In this document: positions 1-10,500 of the stretch, piece after piece
How positions within the stretch are numbered: position 1 is the first letter of the stretch
How the letters are laid out: every line of letters starts with the position of its first letter
Source of the DNA: Promicromonospora umidemergens
GTDB taxonomy: Bacteria; Actinomycetota; Actinomycetes; Actinomycetales; Cellulomonadaceae
Length of the DNA stretch: 64,000 nucleotides
Reading direction: 5' to 3'
Assembly (NCBI RefSeq): GCF_024171995.1
Contig: NZ_JAMTCT010000022.1
Span: forward strand, 1 to 64,000
Made by a program: the position numbers and the translations under genes
The notes under the pieces: model-generated
Told to the model about the DNA's origin: nothing
Database searches by the model: none
Seen by the model: only the letters and a program-made list of their open reading frames with translations

Positions 1-15
1 TTCCTTCCAGTCAAT

Positions 16-35
16 CCCAAGAATTATATCTTGGG
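16..35. repeat. Short inverted repeat before the truncated DAHP synthase
   Basis: CCCAAGA and TCTTGGG flank a 6-base AT-rich spacer. It sits just upstream of the point where homology to the class II DAHP synthase is lost. It could be a hairpin or the end of a mobile element; with only 15 bases visible to its left this cannot be decided. Confidence 0.3.
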
Positions 36-57
36 GCCAACTGTCCGAGAACCGTAG

Positions 58-1395
<1,338 letters not shown>

Positions 1396-1421
1396 GGCCG
1401 ACAGCGCGTGGTCTACCAGGC

Positions 1422-1787
1422 CTACACCTTGGTCCTGCTGCGCAAACCGACGTCAGCGACCCCTGCGGACGAGTCCGACGACAGGGCGAGGGTGGTCGAC
1501 AGCAGCCCTGGGAAGCGGTCCTCGAGGTCGTCGCTGCGCAGCCGCACGTAGCAGCGGGTGCCTTCCTCGCGGGTCCGGGTGATCCCGGCCGAGCGCAGCA
1601 CCTTGAGGTGGTAGCTGAGGGTGGAGTTGGCGATCGGTGCGTCCAGCTCGCTCCAGGCGCGTTCCTCGTTGTCGCTGAGCAGGCGCACCAGGCCCAGTCG
1701 GATGGGATCAGCCAGGGCATGCATCACCGTGGGCAGATTGAGGGTGTCCATCGAGGGGTGTGTTGCGGCGGCCATGAGATAGATCAT
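1422..1787 (-). CDS. ArsR-family winged-helix repressor
   Basis: About 121 aa with the ArsR/SmtB core: MHALADPIRLGLVRLL, a recognition region SELDAPIANSTLSYHLKVLRSAGI, then a wing (GTRCYVRLR). There is no CxC-type metal site in the helix usual for ArsR/SmtB sensors, so the signal is probably not a metal. It is divergent from the MFS exporter with about 50 bp between the start codons, the usual layout for a local repressor of an efflux/detoxification unit. ATG 1787 is assumed; ATG 1775 is equally possible, as neither has a strong Shine-Dalgarno sequence. Confidence 0.8.
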   Translation of the reverse strand: MIYLMAAATHPSMDTLNLPTVMHALADPIRLGLVRLLSDNEERAWSELDAPIANSTLSYHLKVLRSAGITRTREEGTRCYVRLRSDDLEDRFPGLLSTTLALSSDSSAGVADVGLRSRTKV

Positions 1788-1789
1788 AC

Positions 1790-1798
1790 TAGGACCTA
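1790..1798. promoter_or_regulatory. Possible operator in the arsR-MFS divergent region
   Basis: TAGGACCTA is an odd-length palindrome with one central base, lying between the divergent ArsR and MFS starts where an autoregulating ArsR repressor would bind. It is short and seen once only. Confidence 0.25.
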
Positions 1799-1835
1799 AA
1801 TGTTCGAGGTTCGTCGATTATCGAAGGGGATAGAG

Positions 1836-3047
1836 ATGACTAGTCTGCGAGTGGCCGGCTACCCGGTGTGGCTCCTGTGCTTGTTCGTGGGGATGCTGGC
1901 CCTCGGCACCGACGAGTTCGTGATCTCGGGGATCTTGCCGGATGTCGCTCGGGACCTCGGCGTGTCGCCGGGGACCGCCGGATTGCTGGTGGCCGCCTTC
2001 GCGATCACGTTCGCCGTCGGGGCGCCAATCCTGGCCTTCCTTACTGATCGGCTCAACAAGAAGGCGGTCCTGACCTGGGCGCTGGTGATCTTTGCCGTAG
2101 CCAACCTGGCGGTCGCGGTCAGCGACGTGTTCGTCCTGACGCTCGTGTTGAGGGCGGTCGCGGGGCTCGCTGCGGCGGCGGTCTCGCCGACCTGCATGGT
2201 GATCGCAGGTATGGCTGCGCCGGAGGGCAAGAGCGGACGCTATCTCGCGGTCGTGACCGCCGGCCTCACGGTGGCCCTGTTCACCGGTGTGCCGTTCGGG
2301 GCTTTCCTCGGCGACGCGCTGTCCTGGCGGGCGACGTTTGTTCTCATCGCTGTGGTCGCGGCGCTCGTTGCGGTGTTAAGTGCAATCCTCGCCCCCTCGG
2401 TGCCGGGGGGGTCACCCACCGCCCTCGCCGCCCGGCTGGCTCCGGTGCGCAATCCACGCGTGCTCGCCCTTGTCGCGGCCATGTTCCTGTCCGGTGCGGG
2501 CGGCCTCATGTTCTACAGCTACCTCGGCACGATCTTTACCGAACAGCTCGGCGCCGACAGCAGTGACGTCACCCTGGCTCTGCTGCTGGTCGGGCTCGTC
2601 GGGGTGATGGCGGTGTTCTTCGGCGGCTACCTGACCGACCGACTTTCCCCGCGCCCGGCACGCCTGGTCGTCCTCGGAGGCCACTGCCTCGCCCTGGGGG
2701 CACTGGCCGCCTACTTCGGGCTCGGAGCCGGGTTCGGGTTCGCGTTGTTCGTGCTCATCGCGGTGTGGTCGGTCTTCGCCTGGGCGCTGAGCCCAGTCAT
2801 CCAGGCCGGAATCATGAGCGTGGCTGACGGCCAGCCGATGCTGGCCATGTCGCTGGGGATCAGCGGACTCTACGGTGGCAGCGCCGTCGGCGCCGCTCTC
2901 GGCGGATATCTCATCGACAACTTCGGCCCCGTCGCGATTCCGCTGGTCGGTACCTTCTGGCTCGCCATCGCCATCCTGTGCGCCACCGTCCGTCCTGCAC
3001 CGGCGGTCAGGGACAGCGCCGATCCGGTGCCGGTCACCGCTCCCTGA
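1836..3047 (+). CDS. MFS exporter, DHA1 family
   Basis: A 403-aa membrane protein with about 12 hydrophobic segments, of the chloramphenicol-exporter/AraJ-like DHA1 type. Visible marks are LALGTDEFVISGILPDVA in TM1 and the loop 2-3 signature region (FLTDRLNKKAV). Predicted to expel a small compound by proton antiport at the cytoplasmic membrane. ATG 1836 is preferred over ATG 1800 because AAGGGGAT lies about 5 bases upstream. It is divergent from the ArsR repressor and followed after 70 bp by the peroxidase-like gene, so the three look like one stress or xenobiotic-response unit. The substrate is unknown. Confidence 0.85.
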   Translation: MTSLRVAGYPVWLLCLFVGMLALGTDEFVISGILPDVARDLGVSPGTAGLLVAAFAITFAVGAPILAFLTDRLNKKAVLTWALVIFAVANLAVAVSDVFVLTLVLRAVAGLAAAAVSPTCMVIAGMAAPEGKSGRYLAVVTAGLTVALFTGVPFGAFLGDALSWRATFVLIAVVAALVAVLSAILAPSVPGGSPTALAARLAPVRNPRVLALVAAMFLSGAGGLMFYSYLGTIFTEQLGADSSDVTLALLLVGLVGVMAVFFGGYLTDRLSPRPARLVVLGGHCLALGALAAYFGLGAGFGFALFVLIAVWSVFAWALSPVIQAGIMSVADGQPMLAMSLGISGLYGGSAVGAALGGYLIDNFGPVAIPLVGTFWLAIAILCATVRPAPAVRDSADPVPVTAP

Positions 3048-3117
3048 GCACACCCCGCACGTTCCATCCGGTCGTCATCCCGCCGACGGGAGCAACATCC
3101 ACCACCCGGAGGGCACG

Positions 3118-3681
3118 ATGACCAACCCGAACACCAGCGGAGCACCCCAGTCGCCAACGCAGCTCCAAGCCCCGCCTCGTCCTCGCACCCGCGCGCCCGA
3201 GCTCGTCGTCGACCTCCTCGACGGCAGCCGGTGGAACCTGGCGGGGCGGCGACCCGAGAACTTCACGATGATCGTCTTCTACCGGGGTCTGCACTGCCCG
3301 GTGTGCCGCGACCAGCTCGCGGCCATCCGCGACAGCAGCGCCGAGCTGGAAAGCCTGGGCGTCGACGTCATCGCCATCAGCGCAGAGGACGAGCATCGCA
3401 CCCGGCGAGTTCGCGACGACTGGGACCTGCCGGCCCTGCAGCTCGGGTACGACCTTTCTGTGCAGACCATGCGGGACTGGGGCCTGTTCGTCTCCGCAGC
3501 CAGCAATGACAACGAGCCTGCCCACTTCAGCGAGCCCGCAGTCTTCCTGGTCGACGCTGAGCAGGAGATCTACTATGCCGCGCTCACCTCCATGCCGTTC
3601 GGCAGGCCGGGGCTGGCCGATCTCCTCGGTGGCATCAGGTTTGTCACCCGCACCGGTTACCCTGCCGGGGGCGACCGCTGA
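3118..3681 (+). CDS. AhpC/TSA-type peroxiredoxin-like protein
   Basis: A 187-aa thioredoxin-fold protein. The N-terminal 25 residues are Pro-rich and probably disordered. The active site is YRGLHCPVCRDQL, with Cys60 and Cys63 in a CxxC arrangement typical of the AhpC-TSA/redoxin group. Predicted to reduce peroxides or another oxidised small molecule in the cytoplasm; no signal peptide is seen. ATG 3118 follows a good GGAGGG. It is likely cotranscribed with the MFS exporter under the ArsR repressor. Confidence 0.75.
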   Translation: MTNPNTSGAPQSPTQLQAPPRPRTRAPELVVDLLDGSRWNLAGRRPENFTMIVFYRGLHCPVCRDQLAAIRDSSAELESLGVDVIAISAEDEHRTRRVRDDWDLPALQLGYDLSVQTMRDWGLFVSAASNDNEPAHFSEPAVFLVDAEQEIYYAALTSMPFGRPGLADLLGGIRFVTRTGYPAGGDR

Positions 3682-3759
3682 CGTGCTCCAGGCCGGCTAC
3701 GAGCGTGTTGCAGGCCACATGGCATGGAGGCACGTGCCCCTGGGAGGGAGAATGGGTTG

Positions 3760-4701
3760 GTGACCACCCTCGACGTCGTCCGCATCGATGACCCCGCCGA
3801 CGAGCGCCTTGCCGACTTCAACAGCCTCACGGACGTCGTCCTGCGCTCCAAGCACGAGCCGGCCAAGGGCCTGTACATCGCGGAGAGCTCGACCGTGATG
3901 CGGCGGGCGCTCGCGGCCGGGCACCGGCCGCGGTCGTTCCTCATGGCGCCGAAGTGGCTGGACTCGATGACCGACCTGATCGCGGCGACCGGTGCGCCCG
4001 TCTACGTCGCCGAGGAACCGCTGCTGAAGGAGATCACGGGCTTCAACCTGCACCGCGGCGCGCTGGCGGCGATGCACCGCCCGCCGCAGCCGACCGTGCA
4101 CGAGCTGCTCGCCGGCGCGCGCGGCGGCGCGGGGGCTCGCAGGGTGGTGATCCTCGAGGACATCGTGGACCACACGAACGTCGGCGGTTCCAAAACACGA
4201 GCACCGGAACCGCAGGTCAGCGCCGCAACGGAGGCGCGACGGGTCGTGATCCTCGAAGATATTGTGGACCATACAAATATTGGTGCCGCGATGAGGGCGT
4301 GTGCGGCCCTCGGGGTCGATGCGGTGCTGCTCACCCCGAGCTGTGCGGATCCGCTGTATCGGCGGGCCGTGCGGGTTTCTATGGGGACGGTCTTCCAGGT
4401 CCCGTGGACGCGGATCGATCCCTGGCCGGCCGGTATCCGGACCTTGCACGAGCATGGTTTCAAGGTCGCGGCGCTCGCTCTCGAGGATGACTCGATCACG
4501 CTGGACGAGCTGGTGGCCGACCCGCCCGACAAGCTCGCGCTGGTTCTCGGGACGGAGGGCGATGGCCTGAAGCCCCGCACGATCGCGGAATGCGACATGA
4601 CCGTCCGGATCCCGATGTCCGGGGGAGTGGACTCCCTGAACGTGGCCTCGGCCGTGGCGGTCGCTGCTTGGGCTACGCGGGTGCCGGACAGCGATAGCTG
4701 A
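3760..4701 (+). CDS. TrmH/SpoU-family RNA methyltransferase, chimeric and with an internal duplication
   Basis: SPOUT-fold 2'-O-ribose methyltransferase of rRNA or tRNA. It has the N-terminal substrate-binding part (ADFNSLTDVVLR...LYIAESSTVMRRAL) and the knotted SAM domain (LGTEGDGL, IPMSGGVDSLNVASA). Between them the segment RRVVILEDIVDHTN-(V/I)-G occurs twice, separated by about 33 unrelated residues, making the frame 313 aa instead of the expected 265-270. Up to about 4186 the gene matches its chromosomal surroundings. From about 4237 the codons become more AT-rich (GATATT, ACAAATATT), and the remaining 3' part is a diverged second version of the one at 24,832-25,253. A mobile element has replaced the 3' end while keeping the frame open. 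GTG 3760 is preferred because of GGGAGGGA about 10 bases upstream. Whether the protein works with the insert is unknown. Confidence 0.8.
   Translation: MTTLDVVRIDDPADERLADFNSLTDVVLRSKHEPAKGLYIAESSTVMRRALAAGHRPRSFLMAPKWLDSMTDLIAATGAPVYVAEEPLLKEITGFNLHRGALAAMHRPPQPTVHELLAGARGGAGARRVVILEDIVDHTNVGGSKTRAPEPQVSAATEARRVVILEDIVDHTNIGAAMRACAALGVDAVLLTPSCADPLYRRAVRVSMGTVFQVPWTRIDPWPAGIRTLHEHGFKVAALALEDDSITLDELVADPPDKLALVLGTEGDGLKPRTIAECDMTVRIPMSGGVDSLNVASAVAVAAWATRVPDSDS
4139..4286 (+). repeat. Duplicated methyltransferase segment at the left island junction
   Basis: Bases 4139-4187 and 4237-4286 are two diverged copies of the same coding segment (GTGATCCTCGA then GACATCGTGGAC versus GATATTGTGGAC), separated by about 50 unrelated bases. 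The first is the chromosomal end of the interrupted gene. The second begins the element-borne replacement 3' part. Confidence 0.8.
4181..4186. other. attL-like core of the island
   Basis: TCGGCG in the AAC-GTC-GGC codons where homology to the undisturbed gene stops on the left. The same hexamer stands at the right junction. Confidence 0.5.
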
Positions 4702-4740
4702 ACGGCTACCGTGGCCATCGTCGGCGGATAGGCTCGCGCA

Positions 4741-6867
4741 GTGCTCGAGGAACTGGACGCGATCAACTGGGACGGCGTGGGCGGGGCCTACGGGCCTGCG
4801 GGCGATGTGGCCGAGATCTTGCGAGGGCTTGCCTCGCCGGACGAGCGGGTTGCGGGTGAGGCGCTCGATGCGTTCTTTTCCTCGATCTGGCACCAGGGGA
4901 CGGTCTATCCCGTGACCGTGGTCGCGGTGCCGTTCATCGTGGACCTGGCCGCGGGTCGTGCTGTTCACCACCGGGATGCTCTGTGCTTCGCGTTGGGCGG
5001 GTTCGGAGATCCGAACATGAGCGACGGTAGTGCTCTGCCCGCGGTGCGGGCGGCATTGCGCGCCCACTCGGACCGGCTCCTGCCGCTGTTGGAAGACCCC
5101 GACGAGGCGGTCCGTGAGGCTGCCACCTACGCAGTCGCCCACTCGCGCGGCGGTGACAAAGCTGCGTCGGCTCTGGCCGCACGGCGGGAGGTAGAGGACG
5201 CCCCGCAGGTCCAGGCGGGCATCGTGCTGGGCCTGTGCGCTGTCGAGCCTGCTGCCGGCCTCCGAGTGGCGGAGGCCGCGTTGCGTGATCCGTTCCCGGT
5301 CCCGCTTGCTGCGGCCCATGCGCTTCTCGACGCCGGGCGCGCGGTGCCTGGCGAGGCGCTGGAACACCTCGCGGCCGCGATCAAGCGGGAAGCGGAGTGG
5401 ACTGGCGCCTGGACGGAGTCCCTCGCACGGTTCGACGGTGTGATCGAACGCCTCGACGCCGTTGCCGCGCGGACTGTTGTCACGAAGATGGGGACTGGCT
5501 CCGCGGAGAGCCGTGTCCGTCAGGCGGAGAACCTCGCCCTCCGCTCGCGTGCCAGCCGGTCGGCTGCGCGGGAGTCCGTCGGGCACCTCCGCGAGCTTCT
5601 GGCCGACGACGACGCCGGCGTCGTGGCGTCTGCTGTCGCTGCAGCTGCCGATGCTGGTCACGCGGCGTCGAGCCTGGCGCCGGAACTGGCGCACCTGGCA
5701 CTCGGCGACGTCACTGACCACCGCGGTTCCGCGAATATGGCGATCGCGGTCCTGACTCGGCTCCGGGACGACCGCGTCATTCCAGCGCTGACCGCTGCAT
5801 GGGAACGCGGCCAGTCGCCGGACGCGCTGCGGCTGCTCGGCGACAACGTCCCGTCCTTCGACCCCGACTTTCTGACCGTCGTCCGCGCCCGACTGGTGAC
5901 CGTGCTCGATGCCCCGGCGAGCGAGCGTGCCGAGTGGGCGACTCCCGTAGGCTGGCCGGACGGTCCTGCTCCGCTCATCGCAGTCCTCAGGGGCTGGGGA
6001 CCGGCTGCGGCACCCGCCCTCGACGCCCTCGTCGACGCGCTCCCCGTGGCTCCGTATGCCGTTCCCATGGCGCTGGCTGCGATCGGCCCGGCAGCCCGTG
6101 GCGCAGAGGCCGCGCTCCGCGCGGCGGCTGCCGGCGACGGGCTTCCCGCGCTGCGGGCTGCTCACGCCCTGCGCCAGCTGCGTGAGGATTCGGCGCCGCT
6201 CGTTGCGGTGGCCGCGGGGCTCCTGGACAGCGGTCATGGGTTCACCGACTGGGATCTGAACTTGGTCGCAGAGGCCGGGCCTGACGCGACGTCGCTGGTC
6301 CCGCGCCTGCGCACATACCTGACGGGACGTGCTGCCGAGACCTACCCGGACCGTGAGCTCCAAGTCGCCGCCGCTCGCGTGGTCTGGCGAGCAGTGGGGG
6401 ACATCGATGCGGTGGCCCCAACTCTGGACGCGGTGCTGAAAGCGGGGGAGAGGCCTGCGGCCCGAGCGGCTGAGTTGTTGGCGGAGCTTCCGCCTGAACT
6501 TCTCGGACCGTTCGTCCCAGTGCTGCGCGGCCTCGCAGAACGCACTGAGCCCTTCCACGGGGCTGCACGGGTTCCGGCGGCCCGCGCGCTCTGGCGTGCC
6601 GGTACTGCTACAGCTGGTCTCGTTCCGCTGCTCCTCAAGGAGATCGCGGGACCGTGGGGGAGCATCGATGGCGTAGACCTACTCACCGAGATGGGCGACG
6701 CCGACGCCGTTCCCGGACTTCGCGCTCTTGCGGAACAGGATGCCCGCATCGTCACCTCCGGCAGCTGGGACAGCCTCGTCTGGGAGGACGACTCCCTGCG
6801 TCGGAGACTCCTCGATGCGATCACCACGCTACAAATCATGAGCCGGAGCACGGGCAACCGAGGGTGA
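4741..6867 (+). CDS. HEAT-repeat protein of unknown function
   Basis: 708 aa of alpha-helical, alanine- and leucine-rich repeats (for example LLEDPDEAVREAATYAVAHS, ELLADDDAGVVASAVAAAADAG). The N-terminal cap (LDAINWDGVGGAYG...IWHQGTVYPVTVVAVPFIVDL) is shared by a group of Streptomyces-type HEAT proteins. No catalytic motif, signal peptide or membrane segment is seen. Such scaffolds bind other proteins; in this position it could be an immunity, sensor or regulatory protein, but nothing in the sequence tells which. GTG 4741 is taken as start, 39 bp after the methyltransferase. It is the first complete gene of the island. Confidence 0.8.
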   Translation: MLEELDAINWDGVGGAYGPAGDVAEILRGLASPDERVAGEALDAFFSSIWHQGTVYPVTVVAVPFIVDLAAGRAVHHRDALCFALGGFGDPNMSDGSALPAVRAALRAHSDRLLPLLEDPDEAVREAATYAVAHSRGGDKAASALAARREVEDAPQVQAGIVLGLCAVEPAAGLRVAEAALRDPFPVPLAAAHALLDAGRAVPGEALEHLAAAIKREAEWTGAWTESLARFDGVIERLDAVAARTVVTKMGTGSAESRVRQAENLALRSRASRSAARESVGHLRELLADDDAGVVASAVAAAADAGHAASSLAPELAHLALGDVTDHRGSANMAIAVLTRLRDDRVIPALTAAWERGQSPDALRLLGDNVPSFDPDFLTVVRARLVTVLDAPASERAEWATPVGWPDGPAPLIAVLRGWGPAAAPALDALVDALPVAPYAVPMALAAIGPAARGAEAALRAAAAGDGLPALRAAHALRQLREDSAPLVAVAAGLLDSGHGFTDWDLNLVAEAGPDATSLVPRLRTYLTGRAAETYPDRELQVAAARVVWRAVGDIDAVAPTLDAVLKAGERPAARAAELLAELPPELLGPFVPVLRGLAERTEPFHGAARVPAARALWRAGTATAGLVPLLLKEIAGPWGSIDGVDLLTEMGDADAVPGLRALAEQDARIVTSGSWDSLVWEDDSLRRRLLDAITTLQIMSRSTGNRG

Positions 6868-7167
6868 ACGTGGTCCCTCCGACGTCCAGCACGCCGCACC
6901 GGCTAGGTGGCTCGATCGTGGCTTGATCTTGGTAGCCAGCTCATCAGTGCAGATCGAGCAGTAGAACGGAAACTCGCCCTGCTTCGAGTTCGATTGCGGG
7001 CCAGTGCATCTCCTTTGTCGGCAGGCGACACATCCCGTCGTCGCATCAGGAATATCCTCGAGATGCCGGGCGTTGTGTGGGTGGTTGCAGTACGCACACC
7101 CGGGTCGTGTAATTCGGGGTGGGTCTGTACGGGCGGTGTGTTTACCGCAATAATTGAACAGTGATCG
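6868..7167. other. 300-bp stretch without a convincing gene
   Basis: AT-richer than its surroundings. No frame on either strand gives a recognisable protein. Around 7185-7205 there is a tRNA T-arm-like string, GGGTTCGAAACCC, but no matching acceptor, D or anticodon arms. Confidence 0.5.
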
Positions 7168-7428
7168 TTGGTTGAGCTAGCCAGCGGTGGTGGGTTCGAA
7201 ACCCTCACTCTGATAGGGACGCTCGCGGCCGTCATCCCCTTTGCCTTTGCCCACATGTTGAGCGAAGCCCGGGCGCGAAAGCGCTCAGCAAGGAGGAAGA
7301 ATATGACAGGTGAAACCTCATCAAGGTTGCAGCAAATCCGCCGATTCCTAGGTAGTTTCTCGCAGTCGATGCTGGTAACGATCTGGACAGTAGGCACGGG
7401 GGCTCTGGCGAGTCCGCTGGCATCCTGA
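7168..7428 (+). CDS. Possible small membrane protein
   Basis: An 86-aa frame starting with TTG. It has one hydrophobic segment (about residues 14-30, LTLIGTLAAVIPFAFA), then a basic stretch (EARARKRSARRK) and a weaker hydrophobic C-terminus. It has no known family and its coding bias is weak. The only support is a strong rho-independent terminator beginning 18 bp downstream on the same strand. Confidence 0.3.
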   Translation: MVELASGGGFETLTLIGTLAAVIPFAFAHMLSEARARKRSARRKNMTGETSSRLQQIRRFLGSFSQSMLVTIWTVGTGALASPLAS

Positions 7429-7445
7429 GTCAACGATCACTGACG

Positions 7446-7477
7446 ACAATGCCCTCCGGCGAACCGGAGGGCATTGT
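7446..7477 (+). terminator. Rho-independent terminator
   Basis: A perfect 14-bp stem (ACAATGCCCTCCGG / CCGGAGGGCATTGT) with a 4-base loop, followed by TTGTTTGT on the plus strand. It ends transcripts entering from 4741 or 7168 and separates them from the convergent NACHT gene. Confidence 0.85.
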
Positions 7478-7569
7478 TTGTTTGTACGGATCGTGTACGT
7501 CCAGAAGCCGAGCTTCGGCCAGACTCTCGACCGGAGCATCCGATCAAACTCGGGCAGGACAATGCGCCG

Positions 7570-10500
7570 CTATCTGGAGGTCGGCCGTTTAAGGGAGAAG
7601 TCCAGGACGCGGACAGAGATCACACGGCCCTGGGCGCGCTGCTTCTCTGCCTCGGCCTCCAAGGCCGTGCGCACCTTCGTGACGCTGCCTTGGCGTGCCG
7701 CCTTGCTGCGTCGGCCGTCCGCGGTTGCCCAGGATTCTTGGTCGAACCAAGCGACGACGTAAAGCCCATGATCGGTCTGGAAGTCGGCCATGTACCGCTG
7801 AACGAGCTGTGTCTCGAGCGACTCGATGAGCCCAGGGTTCCAGACGCCCTTGACCTCCCCCGGAATGCGCAGCGTCCCCGGCGACCCTATGGCGCCCGAG
7901 TCTGGCCGCACCGCCTCTACCCGCAGATCAGTCCGCTCAGCCAGGCCGCTCTGCCCGCTACGGCGCACCTGCACCTCTCGGTTGACCACTACGCCGACGC
8001 CGTTGAGGTGCTGTTCTAGTTCGTTGGCGAGGTAGTCGGAGATCTCTTCCTCTCTTTTCGGCCGCTTCGAGTGTGTGTCCCAGAGGAGAAATGCTGACGG
8101 CGTATCAGCCTGGAGGCGCGCTTCGATCTCGTCCAACGCGTGGAGCGTCGCGGCGAGCAGATCGGCGTCCGAGCGCACTACGCGCGTCCGGCGGCTCTGG
8201 GCGAGCTGGTCGATCTCGTCCAGTGTGAGCGGCTCCCAGCTTCGTTCGCGTAATGCGCGCTTGGCATCGACCAGGAAACGTGCCATCCATGGCTCGTCAG
8301 GCCGAGCCAGTGCAATCCGCTCGATAGCCGCTACAGCGTCACGCGTACCGTGTCGTGACAGGGCGGTGAGTAGGGCATCCCGCCAGTGAGCGAGAGACTC
8401 ACGTGGTCGGACCCGGTCAGTGTCCTCGGAGGCAGTGTCTTGGGCGCGTGGGAAGCGTTCGCACAGCCAGAGATACAGATCGGCCAGGGCTTGTGGCGCA
8501 AGGTCCGGAGTACGTCGGTCGAAGGCCTGGGCGAACTGCAGAGAGACCGCTTCCATGAAGGGTGCGTCGTTCTTCATCAGGGCACCGAGTGCCACCCACG
8601 ACCTCGTTGCATCATTGCGGAGTAGGCGGCATGCGGCGTCCTTCCCCAGCTCCGGGTCTTCGATCCGTTCAGCGTCGCCAAGGCGTGAGTGCAGCACGGG
8701 AGCGACAAGGTCCAGGTGTCGTTCGACAAGGAAGTCCAGGATGCCCGCCCGCGTGTCGGGGGCCATGGGACGTGTGAGTCGTTCGAGAAGTTCGCGCGCT
8801 AGGACCTCGGTGGAAAGGACCTCGAGTTCGGTCCTGAGGAACACGTGCGCCTCATCGGCGATCGCCTTGTCGACCAGCACCAGGATGGTCTGGCGCAGTT
8901 CGTCCTCCGCATGCGGGCGCGCCAGCGTGAGCAAGCGTTGCTTGTCGTCATGGCTTGCTCCGTTGTTCGTGGCGATCCAGGCGATCAGGATCGGAGCCCA
9001 GTTACGCCAGGCCTCGGGCGAGACCGCGTTCAGCGCCGGCGGGTCTAGCTTCAACAGTAGAGCCAGCGCCTGATATCCGGCCCGCGCGGGGCGGTAGTCG
9101 ATGTTCCGGGCGAGCCACTGGTCGGGCTGGCATTCACCGGTCTCCACATAGATGCGCGCGGCGGTCACGAAGTCGGCCTTCACCGTGCCCGGGAGCGTCT
9201 CCCACCGCGGGTGAAGCGTCAGGTCCGGCTGGAACTCGTCCATGTCTCTTCGCATACCGGGCATGACCGCCAGGTGAGCTGCTCGCCAGAAGGCGGAGGT
9301 GTTTCCGTCAACGGCCTTGCCGATCTCCTCAGCGATGCGCGGATTGACCCAATCGTCTGAGCGCTCTTCCTTGCGTCGCCGCGAGATCTCAAGGTGTCGT
9401 CGGGCGCGTTCTTGCGACTTCTGCCGGGCCTCGACGGCTGCTTCGGAATCGAGCTCGACCACTGATCGCCAGTCGCTGAACAGTTCCGCGGCCGCGTGAT
9501 CCTCGGGAAGCTCGAGGATGATGCTGCTGTGCGCGACCAGGTGGGGTTTGAGGAGTTCCCTGGCGGCACGCCCGGCATTCTCCCGGAGCGTGCCGTCGGC
9601 CGCGGCGTAGACGTCGATGAGCCACTCAAGGTCCTCGTCGTACACGAGTACCATTCCCCGGCCGGGCTGCTCGTCGACGATCCACCAGACCTGCTCCTCG
9701 GACACTGTCTCAAGGAGCAGTCGAGTCACTGCGTGCCGTGTGTCAGTGTCCAGGTCGATCTCGTCACCGTTAAGCCCCGGTTCTCCAAAGAGCGGCTGGG
9801 AGTCAGCCAGGCTCTTGAGCGCCATAGCAACGATGACCTCTCGTGCCGAATCGTCATCGAGATGTGCAAGGCAGAGCTTGAGGATTGCGCGGACGAGCTT
9901 GGCCAGCCGAAAGTCATCCATGCGGGAGAGATCGGCCAGAAGCCACGTGCAAGCTGGTCTCAGGTCGGACGCCCGGAGTTCCGTTGCGAAACGGTCCATG
10001 AAGACGGAGTACAGGCCGTAGTAGTTGCGCGGGTGCGATGGTGACAGCACGGAGAAGACCTTCTCGGTCGACACAGCGTGTGGCCAGGACACCAGCAGCG
10101 CTGCTGCCTCCAATTCTTGATTATCCGCGGCGACAGACCCGGTTGAAGCGCCGATGAGCGTCGCCAGGTCATGGCTCGGCGCCGCGGCCGACAGGCCATG
10201 AATTGCCATTGCTGCCGACGCCCGCACGTGCGGGTCCGCCTTGTCGTTGAGTGCGAGAGTGGTGAGGTCCGGTACTGAATCCATGAGCGAGCAACTTCTG
10301 GCGATGCGGACCGCGACTCGGCAGGCCTCTCCTTGCGGGGTTTGCAGGGCGGGCCGCAATTGCTCTGCCAGCCCGGAGTGCTGCAAGCCGGAGTAGTCCA
10401 CGTCGTAGTCGTCGAAGAGTTCCCCGGACTGCGCATCGCGGAGCAGGGCGCTGACAACCTCAGAACGGAGCTGACCTTCGGGCAGGTCGACGCTCGCGAG

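Noticed and set aside
3697-6558. 953-codon open frame on the minus strand
   Set aside because: Antisense to the methyltransferase and HEAT genes; Arg/Gly/His-rich composition typical of a shadow frame in high-GC DNA.
7140-7225. tRNA-like T-arm GGGTTCGAAACCC
   Set aside because: No matching acceptor stem, D-arm or anticodon arm upstream and no CCA; the T-stem itself has a mismatch.
6903-7433. 176-codon minus frame
   Set aside because: No family, poor codon bias, and it runs through a terminator-bounded plus-strand unit.
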